Below, piece after piece: positions 5,806 to 10,771 of a DNA stretch of 15,328 nucleotides. The position numbers and the translations under genes were made by a program. Positions within the stretch are counted from its first letter, which is position 1; the number at the start of each line of letters is the position of its first letter. This DNA is from Competibacteraceae bacterium UBA6584 (lineage in GTDB: Bacteria > Pseudomonadota > Gammaproteobacteria > Competibacterales > Competibacteraceae). The DNA lies in assembly GCA_002433805.1 (NCBI GenBank), contig DJIW01000067.1, forward strand, positions 1 to 15,328, read 5' to 3'. The notes beneath the pieces are model-generated. The model was not told the origin of the DNA. It searched no databases and saw only the letters and a list, made by a program, of their open reading frames with translations.

Positions 5806-6584
5806 GCCGCCTCCAAAGCCGTTTGAATGGTGCAGCGCCGAGCCAGCGCCAAGAGCCAATGCGCGAATGCTAAGGGCGTCGCTTCGCGCTCTCGCTTCGG
5901 TATTTCCGGGCGATTTTTGTGACGCTCACCCGACAAGCGCCGTCCGCTCGTACCGCAGAGCATCGGTGCGTCGCCCAGTACCAGCGGCATAAGCGGGATG
6001 TGGCGAGCCGCGCATCCGACGATGTATAGATTCGTCCGTTTGCGGGCGCGATGGCCCCACCAGAACTGATCGACCACCAACGTGAAGCCGCCGAACTTGT
6101 CGAATTTTCCTGGCAGCGGAAGCCCTGCCGCAGGCCACAACGTGGATTGAACGGGATGCTCCAACACGCCGCCCCAGCGCCGAACCTGATCAACAGCCCA
6201 AATCGCCAAGCTCTTTTCGTCTGGCCGGGGCTTGGCAAAAAATCGCAACTGGCCCCATGCGCGACAAGGCGGGTGAGCAATCACGGTACAGCCGCCCGGC
6301 CACCGACGAGCGTCCCGCTCGATGTCGTACACATCGCAACCGGGGATGGTCTTGTAAACGCTGTCAGTTCTGGCAAACAGAACCGCCACGGTCATTACAT
6401 TTGCGGTGCCGCTGCAAAGGTCGAGGTGCTTCATGCGCGCCGCTCCTCCCGCGCGCGCTGGATCGGGCGTAATAAGCGCCCCTCCGTCACCGGGATCGCC
6501 GGGTATAGGAAGGGCTTCGGTGGGGGGTGTTCTGTTTGCGCCTTCGGTGGCCGGCAATGCTGCAAGCGATAAAGCGGCGCTCAT
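5802..6584 (-). CDS. C5-cytosine-methyltransferase-like phage protein
   Basis: Encodes 260 residues from the ATG at 6584, or 210 from an internal ATG at 6434. Both have good ribosome sites (GGAGG and GGGAGGAG). From the internal start the protein shows, in order, MKHLDLCSGTANV (motif I-like), AHPPCRAWGQL (PPC catalytic loop, C107 of the long form), VLEHP (motif VI-like) and GHRARKRTNLYIVG (motif VIII-like). It lacks a clear target-recognition region and is shorter than typical C5 methyltransferases. It belongs with phage PPC-motif proteins of uncertain activity. It may protect phage DNA from restriction or be a catalytically altered relative. The 50-residue Ala/Pro-rich N-terminal extension looks unstructured. 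Confidence 0.6.
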   Translation of the reverse strand: MSAALSLAALPATEGANRTPPTEALPIPGDPGDGGALITPDPARAGGAARMKHLDLCSGTANVMTVAVLFARTDSVYKTIPGCDVYDIERDARRWPGGCTVIAHPPCRAWGQLRFFAKPRPDEKSLAIWAVDQVRRWGGVLEHPVQSTLWPAAGLPLPGKFDKFGGFTLVVDQFWWGHRARKRTNLYIVGCAARHIPLMPLVLGDAPMLCGTSGRRLSGERHKNRPEIPKREREATPLAFAHWLLALARRCTIQTALEAA

Positions 6585-6781
6585 GCGGCGGCCTCCAATG
6601 GCGTTAAAGCGGGCGGTTCAGGCGTTAAAGAGGCTATTTCATGGGCATCAAATCGATTGATTTGCCAGAGCGGGAAATGCGGGTCGGCGATACCAAACCG
6701 TCGCATCCGAAACCAACAGACCGTCACCTCGGCATAATCGGCGGCGCTGTCGATGTCGCTCTTGGATGGCGCGGTGCTCAT
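6581..6781 (-). CDS. Small early phage protein (hypothetical)
   Basis: Encodes 66 residues from the ATG at 6781 (ATGA overlap with the upstream stop, GAGG 7 nt before). The core reads YAEVTVCWFRMRRFGIADPH and then FPLWQINRFDAHEIASL, and the end is LEAAA. No family is recognised. Coupled translation at both ends supports it as a real member of the leftward early operon. Confidence 0.55.
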   Translation of the reverse strand: MSTAPSKSDIDSAADYAEVTVCWFRMRRFGIADPHFPLWQINRFDAHEIASLTPEPPALTPLEAAA

Positions 6782-6993
6782 GCGGCGGCCTCGCACGGTT
6801 TGGGGGCGAACGGCCGCAGGTTCCCGGCGGGGATGCTGTACACCTGGCCGCCGATTTCGACGCCGTGGTTGCGGGGCTTGCCCTTGCTGACGGCAACGAC
6901 GACGCCAATCCGGCCGTGGAGCGGCCTCGCGGCCCGCACCTTGGCGGCATAATGCACGACGACCAGTTGACCGGGGCGGGGATTAGAGATCAC
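6778..6993 (-). CDS. Small beta-barrel-like early protein (hypothetical)
   Basis: Encodes 71 residues from a GTG at 6993 that overlaps the cro stop as GTGA, with AGGAG 7 nt upstream. The sequence is strand-rich: PGQLVVVHYAAKVRA, GRIGVVVAVSKGKPRNHGVE, GGQVYSIPAGNLRPF. This is the pattern of an SH3-like or KOW-type barrel that could bind nucleic acid. Assignment is by pattern only. It ends in CEAAA. Confidence 0.55.
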   Translation of the reverse strand: MISNPRPGQLVVVHYAAKVRAARPLHGRIGVVVAVSKGKPRNHGVEIGGQVYSIPAGNLRPFAPKPCEAAA

Positions 6994-7223
6994 GCGGCGG
7001 TCTCCTGGCTAGGAGCCGTACGACATTCTGGCTGATGAATGTGGATGGGCTTGCTGTCTAGGACGCGCAATTTACCTTGTGTGATTTTTTCAATCTCCAA
7101 AGCGCGGCGTGGAGGAACCTTCTTCCACTGTGAAACAGCTTGCGATCGGATGCCGAGCGCGGCCGCCACTTTTGCCACACCACCGAAATATTCAATAACA
7201 GAGTTCAAATCACAGGCGTTCAT
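6990..7223 (-). CDS. cro: Cro-like repressor (YdaS/Cro family)
   Basis: Encodes 77 residues from the ATG at 7223. A helix-turn-helix occupies residues ~13-36 (YFGGVAKVAAALGIRSQAVS, then QWKKVPPRRALEIEKIT), the usual YdaS/Cro layout in which recognition is through A-V-S-Q-W. It is divergent from the CI-type gene across an operator region, as Cro is in lambdoid phages. No Shine-Dalgarno precedes the ATG, so a leaderless or near-leaderless message is likely. It heads the long leftward transcription unit. Its C-terminal tail (after residue ~55) is unstructured and ends in ETAA. Confidence 0.8.
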   Translation of the reverse strand: MNACDLNSVIEYFGGVAKVAAALGIRSQAVSQWKKVPPRRALEIEKITQGKLRVLDSKPIHIHQPECRTAPSQETAA

Positions 7224-7306
7224 ACAATATAGGTAAGCACACTTACTTATAAGTTGTCAATATGCTTACGGTTACTTACCAATCGCTTGATAGTAAGATT
7301 TCTTAC
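7224..7306. promoter_or_regulatory. Divergent cI/cro control region with operators
   Basis: Two exact copies of the dyad GTAAGNNNNCTTAC lie at 7233-7246 and 7293-7306, flanking both start codons. Weaker half-site matches lie between them (GTCAATATGCTTAC, 7256-7269; TTACGGTTACTTAC, 7266-7279). A perfect minus-strand -35 box TTGACA sits at 7260-7255, pointing at cro, but its -10 (around 7237-7231) is poor. For the plus strand, TTACGG at 7266-7271 with GATAGT at 7289-7294 (17-nt spacer) could drive the repressor. Transcripts would begin within ~10 nt of each start codon. Confidence 0.7.
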
Positions 7307-7975
7307 ATGGATGAAGAGAAATCGAATATCGGCAAGCGGATCAAGCAAGCAAGGCTGGCGTTCAAGCCGCGAAAGATGACGCAACAGCAGCTAGCAAATG
7401 CGGTTAATGTTTCGCGCCCTGCTGTTACTCAGTGGGAGACAGGCGAAACAAAAACCCTTGAAGGAGAAAATTTACACAAGGTCGCTGAAACCTTGAAGGT
7501 TACCGTTGAGTGGCTTTTGTACGGCAAAGAAGAAGTATCCAGGACAAATCATCGTGTCATCCAGGAACCCTCCAACGTCTCGCCTGCTCCCCCGATCCGG
7601 GGAATGGTGCCGGTGATTTCGTGGGTCAGCGCAGGCCGCTGGCGGGAACCCGATATCGCGCTGGATGCGCCGCTGGACTGGATACCCCACATCGGCGCCA
7701 CGCCCAACACGTTCGCGTTGAGGGTGGAAGGCGATTCGATGGAGCCGAGCTACCCGCCGGGAACATACCTGATCGTCGATCCCGACCGCGTGCCCGAACC
7801 GATGAACTTGGTGATCGCGCTCAACGGCGACGACGAGGCGACCTTCAAGCGGCTGACCCGCGAGGGCAAAACGTGGTATCTGACGCCGCTGAACCGCCAA
7901 TACCCGTCGCAGCCGCTGGACTCGCTGTGCAAGATCATCGGCGTGGTGATATGGAGCGGGCGGCGGGAGGTTTGA
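7307..7975 (+). CDS. CI/LexA-type repressor with S24 autoprotease domain
   Basis: Encodes 222 residues. An upstream ATG at 7262 extends the frame, but the operators occupy 7262-7306, so the ATG at 7307 is preferred; neither has a ribosome site. The N-terminal XRE-type HTH (IGKRIKQARLA, then MTQQQLANAVNVSRPAVTQW) is followed by a linker. The LexA-like S24 peptidase has an Ala109-Gly110 cleavage site in WVSAGRW, catalytic Ser144 in GDSMEPSYP and Lys181 in EATFKRL. All key residues are present, so RecA-stimulated self-cleavage and SOS induction are expected. It should bind GTAAGNNNNCTTAC sites here and at 9145-9176. Confidence 0.9.
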   Translation: MDEEKSNIGKRIKQARLAFKPRKMTQQQLANAVNVSRPAVTQWETGETKTLEGENLHKVAETLKVTVEWLLYGKEEVSRTNHRVIQEPSNVSPAPPIRGMVPVISWVSAGRWREPDIALDAPLDWIPHIGATPNTFALRVEGDSMEPSYPPGTYLIVDPDRVPEPMNLVIALNGDDEATFKRLTREGKTWYLTPLNRQYPSQPLDSLCKIIGVVIWSGRREV

Positions 7976-8001
7976 GCGTCTTTTAAGCGGGTGCCATCAG
8001 A

Positions 8002-8030
8002 TCGACACGCAATCGGATTGCATCTACAAT
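8002..8030 (+). promoter_or_regulatory. brnTA promoter with palindromic operator in the spacer
   Basis: TCGACA (8002-8007), a 17-nt spacer and TACAAT (8025-8030) form a good sigma-70 type promoter. A perfect dyad GCAATC-G-GATTGC (8009-8021) fills the spacer, and a second dyad GATTG/CAATC (8016-8031) spans the -10. BrnA antitoxins autoregulate as DNA-binding dimers, so this is the likely operator. The predicted start of transcription falls on the brnT ATG at 8037. Confidence 0.6.
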
Positions 8031-8036
8031 CAAATT

Positions 8037-8306
8037 ATGATCACCTGGGACGAATCGAAGCGCCAAGCCAATATCCGCAAGCACGGCATCGATTTCGCGG
8101 GTTGCGAGGCGATTTTCGACGCGCCGCTGGTGACGGACGAAGACGACCGCGAAGCGTATGGCGAGCAGCGGCTGAAAAGCCTCGGTTGGTTTGGAGGCCG
8201 CGTGGTCGTGTTGGTTTGGACGGAACGGGAAACCGGCCCGCACCTGATTTCCTGCCGCTATGGTGACAAGCATGAAACCGGACGCTATTTCCAATACGTT
8301 CTTTAG
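8037..8306 (+). CDS. brnT: BrnT-family ribonuclease toxin
   Basis: Encodes 89 residues. The N-terminal signature ITWDESKRQANIRKHGIDFAG followed by AIFD matches the BrnT family (RelE-like fold, mRNA interferase). The core strands VVVLVWTERETGPHLISCRY correspond to the catalytic sheet. The C-terminus (DKHETGRYFQYVL) departs from the usual R-x-I-S-A-R-x-A-x-x-x-E ending, so activity may be altered. There is no ribosome site, and the promoter places the transcript start at the ATG, so the message may be leaderless. Overlaps brnA by 35 nt. Confidence 0.85.
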   Translation: MITWDESKRQANIRKHGIDFAGCEAIFDAPLVTDEDDREAYGEQRLKSLGWFGGRVVVLVWTERETGPHLISCRYGDKHETGRYFQYVL

Positions 8307-8607
8307 CCCTGAGCAGATGGCGGCGGCCATCGCGACGGCTCCCGACCGCCCAGTGGAAGACGAGGACAACCCGCCGACTCGGCCAGAAGACTGGGATAAC
8401 GCCATCGTCAGCCATTCTTACGAAGAGCTACGGGAAAAGCTGGCCGAGCGCCGCCGTGCGCGCGGGGCGCAGAAAGCGCCGACCAAGGAGCAGGTGGCGA
8501 TCCGCTTTTCGCCGGAGGTGCTGGCCTATTTCCGGGGGACCGGCAAGGGCTGGCACACCCGGATGGACGCGGCGCTGAAGGAGTGGATCGCGGCGCGCCC
8601 GCGTTGA
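8272..8607 (+). CDS. brnA: BrnA-family antitoxin
   Basis: Encodes 111 residues from the ATG at 8272 (GGTGA 6 nt upstream); an ATG at 8260 would add four residues but lacks a ribosome site. The C-terminus (VAIRFSPEVLAYFRGTGKGW, then HTRMDAALKEWI) is the BrnA ribbon-helix-helix DNA-binding domain. The N-terminal acidic part (RPVEDEDNPPTRPEDWDNA) should wrap and neutralise BrnT. Partner of the preceding toxin and likely repressor of the palindromic promoter. The pair sits between repressor and early operon, a usual place for lysogen-expressed accessory genes. Confidence 0.88.
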   Translation: MKPDAISNTFFSPEQMAAAIATAPDRPVEDEDNPPTRPEDWDNAIVSHSYEELREKLAERRRARGAQKAPTKEQVAIRFSPEVLAYFRGTGKGWHTRMDAALKEWIAARPR

Positions 8608-8735
8608 TCGGCTTCGGGGTGCCGTTGCCGCAGCGCGCCTGCCGCGCGAGCAGCATTGGGTATCTGGCGTCGTGACCATGGCTTCGCACTGGACGGTGTG
8701 ACCGTCTAACGAGATCACTTTTTTGGAGAAAGGCG

Positions 8736-8942
8736 ATGATGAACACACAGCAAGCCATGATCGATGCCGTGAAGAAAAAGCTGGAACAGACGGATCACGG
8801 GAAATCAGTTATGGATAGAGTATCTGAAATCAAGCGTTTGCAGTGCGATCTTGCGGCGCTTGGCCCTGTATCTGAACAGGATGCGCCACTCAGACTCCCT
8901 TATTCCAGTATGCCCCACCTTAACGAAAGGTGCTGGAAGTAA
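8736..8942 (+). CDS. Small lysogen-region protein (hypothetical)
   Basis: Encodes 68 residues. The ATG at 8736 (a second ATG is at 8739) follows a clear GGAGAAAGG ribosome site. The sequence is charged and helical in the first half (AMIDAVKKKLEQTDHGKSVM, then VSEIKRLQCDL), and no motif is recognised. The 128-nt gap before it (8608-8735) contains a small hairpin ACGGT-GTG-ACCGT (8692-8704) and a T-run at 8720-8725, but no good terminator or promoter. Function unknown. Confidence 0.55.
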   Translation: MMNTQQAMIDAVKKKLEQTDHGKSVMDRVSEIKRLQCDLAALGPVSEQDAPLRLPYSSMPHLNERCWK

Positions 8943-8978
8943 CTCCGGCACCCCTTGATCTTTCGCTGATTTAGCCCC

Positions 8979-9079
8979 TCAGCGGTCGCCTTTGGCGCGC
9001 TCGTATTTCGCCCGCTGCTTGCAGCGGTTCGAGCAGTACAGCCCGCGCGGGCCACTCGTAGCGCTTCTTCATCGGTCAT
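8979..9079 (-). pseudogene. Remnant of a small zinc-finger protein
   Basis: Reading leftward, one frame ends with TSGPRGLYCSNRCKQRAKYE and RAKGDR before a TGA at 8981-8979. This is the C-terminal half of a small CxxC...YCSxxCxxRA zinc-binding protein. It has no start codon: an in-frame TGA lies four codons upstream of TSG. An ATG at 9079 opens another frame as MTDEEALR, the kind of N-terminus such a protein could have. A deletion or frameshift, losing the first CxxC knuckle, would explain both pieces. Confidence 0.4.
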
Positions 9080-9099
9080 CGCGTCATCATCTTTCCATG

Positions 9100-9133
9100 T
9101 TCCGCGCCGATTCTACGCCGCGCGGGGTTTTTT
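9100..9133 (+). terminator. Probable intrinsic terminator
   Basis: TTCCGCGC (9100-9107) pairs with GCGCGGGG (9120-9127), six GC pairs plus two G-U, around a 12-nt loop, followed directly by six T (9128-9133). It would end rightward transcription from the repressor, brnTA and 8736 region. The long loop lowers confidence. Confidence 0.5.
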
Positions 9134-9144
9134 GCCTTAATAAA

Positions 9145-9182
9145 GTAAGCTTGCTTTCTAATGTAAGTTAGCTTACTATAAC
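9145..9182 (+). promoter_or_regulatory. Rightward early promoter overlapped by two repressor operators
   Basis: Two matches to the cI/cro operator lie 18 nt apart: GTAAGCTTGCTTTC (9145-9158, one mismatch) and GTAAGTTAGCTTAC (9163-9176, exact). TTGCTT (9151-9156), a 17-nt spacer and TACTAT (9174-9179) form a promoter running through both; TATAAC at 9177-9182 is an alternative -10. A bound repressor would cover -35 and -10. No gene lies between this and the operon starting at 9307. Confidence 0.7.
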
Positions 9183-9267
9183 TCTCAACCCGTAGCCGAT
9201 CACTCCCAGGTGGCGGCGGGCCAGCCGGACGGGTACCTGTGGGTCCGGCGATTTCCCCGCAATCATT

Positions 9268-9294
9268 CCCGCCGGGGCGACCGGCGGGTTTTTT
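9268..9294 (+). terminator. Intrinsic terminator in the leader of the rightward operon
   Basis: CCCGCCGG (9268-9275), loop GGCGA, CCGGCGGG (9281-9288) and TTTTTT (9289-9294) make a perfect 8-bp stem plus U-tract. It lies about 85 nt downstream of the promoter and 12 nt before the first start codon. The ribosome site of the 9307 gene (AGAGG) begins just after the U-tract. This position implies attenuation or antitermination rather than simple end-of-gene termination. Confidence 0.75.
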
Positions 9295-9306
9295 AGAGGC
9301 AACACC

Positions 9307-9564
9307 ATGAACCTGAGCAAGATGGCGAGAGCCGGGGTCAGCCCGGCGAGGATGCAAGAGGCGCTCGCCCGCCGCTTCGAATCGACGGCGGTCGAGCGCG
9401 GCAGAGGGATCTGGATGTGCAGCATCGTTTGCCGAGACGCGGAAGGCCAGGCCCGGCTGGTGGTGAATTACTTCAGCAACGCCGCGGGACGCTGGATTTA
9501 CAGCATCGTTTCAATCCGCGCCCGCCCATCGCGACGGGCGATGCCGCTTTTGATGGCGGCCTAA
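9307..9564 (+). CDS. First gene of the rightward early operon (hypothetical)
   Basis: Encodes 85 residues, with AGAGG 8 nt before the ATG. The product is basic: MARAGVSPARMQEALARRFE, then GIWMCSIVCRDAEGQARLVV, then GRWIYSIVSIRARPSRRAMP. A predicted helix followed by three beta strands suggests a compact nucleic-acid- or protein-binding fold. No family is recognised. It is the first product made once the leader terminator is passed, a position often held by regulators or anti-host proteins. Confidence 0.6.
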   Translation: MNLSKMARAGVSPARMQEALARRFESTAVERGRGIWMCSIVCRDAEGQARLVVNYFSNAAGRWIYSIVSIRARPSRRAMPLLMAA

Positions 9565-9599
9565 AAACAAAGCCGCTTGGCGGTGAGACGCCAGGCGGC
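9564..9599 (-). terminator. Hairpin with U-tract only on the antisense strand
   Basis: GCCGC-TT-GGCG (9572-9582) pairs with CGCC-AG-GCGGC (9589-9599) around GTGAGA. On the minus strand the stem is followed by TTTGTTTTT (9571-9563), so it is a terminator for antisense transcription. On the plus strand it is only a hairpin between the 9307 gene and the ribosome site of the next gene. Confidence 0.45.
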
Positions 9600-9621
9600 C
9601 CGATCTAAGGAGCGTCAAACA

Positions 9622-9849
9622 GTGTCAGTTCATCTTACGGCCGCGACGGCGGTCATGCAATACCTGCCGCCGACGGATCAACAGCGGGTTTATCGGATGG
9701 TGGAGCGGCTGGCGCGGCGCGACCCGCGCTTTCGGGGCCGGCTCGACGCGGCTAAAGCCAGGGTCGAGCGCGAGGCCGAGGATTACGAGGATTGGCTTGT
9801 CCGGCAAGCCGAGGAGCGATCCCGCTATTTGATGGAGGATGTGCCGTGA
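9622..9849 (+). CDS. Small helical early protein (hypothetical)
   Basis: Encodes 75 residues from a GTG at 9622 chosen because AAGGAG (9607-9612) precedes it by 9 nt; an upstream ATG at 9577 lies inside the hairpin and has no ribosome site. The sequence is almost entirely charged helix: PTDQQRVYRMVERLARRD, then RLDAAKARVEREAEDYEDWL, then RQAEERSRYLMEDVP. No motif is known. Its stop overlaps the next GTG (GTGA). Confidence 0.6.
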   Translation: MSVHLTAATAVMQYLPPTDQQRVYRMVERLARRDPRFRGRLDAAKARVEREAEDYEDWLVRQAEERSRYLMEDVP

Positions 9850-10109
9850 TAGCGCTCGCGAGTTGCCCCGTTTGTGGCTCGGCTCCAGCGTTGAAATGGA
9901 TCGCGGGCGAGTATCAGTACGAGTGCGCCAGCGAACGCTGCCCGCACGGCGTTTACGAGTTCGTGGAACAGTTCGCGCCAGAGGAGGAGTACCCGCTGGA
10001 TATCTGCTGGAACCGCGAAGCGGCGGCCCGGCAGTGGAACCAATGCGCCGGCTTCTTCGAGTCGATCAAATCGAGTGCGGCGCCCCGCGCGGAATCCTTC
10101 GCAGCCTGA
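9846..10109 (+). CDS. Lar-like restriction-alleviation family zinc-ribbon protein
   Basis: Encodes 87 residues from a GTG at 9846 overlapping the previous stop. SCPVCGSAPALKWIAG has the first Cys pair (CPVCG), YECASERCPHGVYEF the second (C-x4-C), and NREAAARQWNQ the terminal W-N-R-A type helix typical of Lar. Lar-type proteins modulate type I restriction and modification in favour of the phage; this specific activity is inferred. The length (Lar ~65 residues) is slightly extended by a disordered tail ending SFAA. Confidence 0.55.
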   Translation: MIALASCPVCGSAPALKWIAGEYQYECASERCPHGVYEFVEQFAPEEEYPLDICWNREAAARQWNQCAGFFESIKSSAAPRAESFAA

Positions 10110-10117
10110 CCGGAGCT

Positions 10118-10135
10118 CCCGGCGGCAACGCCGGG
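10118..10135 (+). other. GCAA-tetraloop hairpin
   Basis: CCCGGCG-GCAA-CGCCGGG is a perfect 7-bp stem capped by a GNRA-class loop, between the Lar-like stop and the TTG start at 10146. There is no U-tract. It may stabilise the 3' end or hold the only GGGA ribosome-site candidate for the next gene in its 3' arm. Confidence 0.6.
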
Positions 10136-10145
10136 ATGATAGACG

Positions 10146-10328
10146 TTGAAACCTCTTATCACCGTCCGTCGCCGGCCAGGCGACATTATTCTGACGCTCG
10201 ACAGTCGAGGCGAGATCGCGGGCCGGGAAGCGGTTCAAGGCCGTTTCATCCGCCGCGAAACGGCCTGTTGCGCGCTGGCCTTGGTTTTCGCCATCGCCAT
10301 CGTCGCGATCGCCTTTCTATTTTTTTGA
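10146..10328 (+). CDS. Small membrane protein (hypothetical)
   Basis: Encodes 60 residues from a TTG start; no ATG or GTG is available in frame nearby. The N-terminal ~38 residues are basic and strand-like (LITVRRRPGDIILTLDSRGE). The last ~20 (CCALALVFAIAIVAIAFLFF) are one membrane helix running to the C-terminus. This suggests a tail-anchored or C-terminally anchored inner-membrane peptide. The start codon and weak ribosome site make it less certain than its neighbours. Confidence 0.45.
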   Translation: MKPLITVRRRPGDIILTLDSRGEIAGREAVQGRFIRRETACCALALVFAIAIVAIAFLFF

Positions 10329-10345
10329 GACAGGGAGCCATCATT

Positions 10346-10771
10346 ATGTCCGAACAGAACACCCAAACGTTGGCGTCGATACAAGCGCTGCTGGCCCAAG
10401 CGCAGCAACAACAGCCCGCGATAGCGGGCGCCGCGGCGCCCGGCGGCTGGCAGCAACCGACGCTCTCGGCGATGCCGGCGGTCCATGGCGTCGCGATCCC
10501 GCTCAAACTGCAAACCCCTATCGGCGACGTGCGGGTCTATCTGCAACTCGGCCCAGAAGCGGCCGCGAACCCGCACGCGCTTCTGTCCGCCATCCAGGCG
10601 CTAGCGAACGCCGGCTTGCCGGTGGATGCGTGGCAACCGCGCAACCAGGACGGCGGGAGCGGTTGGGGTAACGGTGGCTCTGGTGGTGGCGGATGGGGCG
10701 GCCGCTCCGGCGGCTACAGCCGTGGTGGTTATGGTGGTGGTGGTGGTGGATTCGGTGGGAGACGATGGTGA
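10346..10771 (+). CDS. Gly-rich (RGG-like tail) phage protein, possibly nucleic-acid binding
   Basis: Encodes 141 residues from an ATG with GGGAG 9 nt upstream. The N-terminus is Gln/Ala rich (ASIQALLAQAQQQQPAIAGA). A central folded part reads VHGVAIPLKLQTPIGDVRVY and then NPHALLSAIQALANAGLPVD. The last ~45 residues are glycine repeats with interspersed R, W and Y (GWGGRSGGYSRGGYGGGGGG) ending GGRRW. Gly/Arg tails are typical of single-stranded nucleic-acid-binding proteins. Its place directly before a DNA exonuclease fits a recombination or replication role. No OB-fold signature is clear. Confidence 0.55.
   Translation: MSEQNTQTLASIQALLAQAQQQQPAIAGAAAPGGWQQPTLSAMPAVHGVAIPLKLQTPIGDVRVYLQLGPEAAANPHALLSAIQALANAGLPVDAWQPRNQDGGSGWGNGGSGGGGWGGRSGGYSRGGYGGGGGGFGGRRW

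Noticed and set aside
9076..9357. Minus-strand 93-codon ORF
   Set aside because: Runs through the promoter, operators and terminator of the rightward operon and has no recognisable sequence.
9839..10345. Upstream extension of the Gly-rich protein frame
   Set aside because: Covers the Lar-like and membrane protein genes in another frame; the ATG at 10346 has a proper ribosome site.
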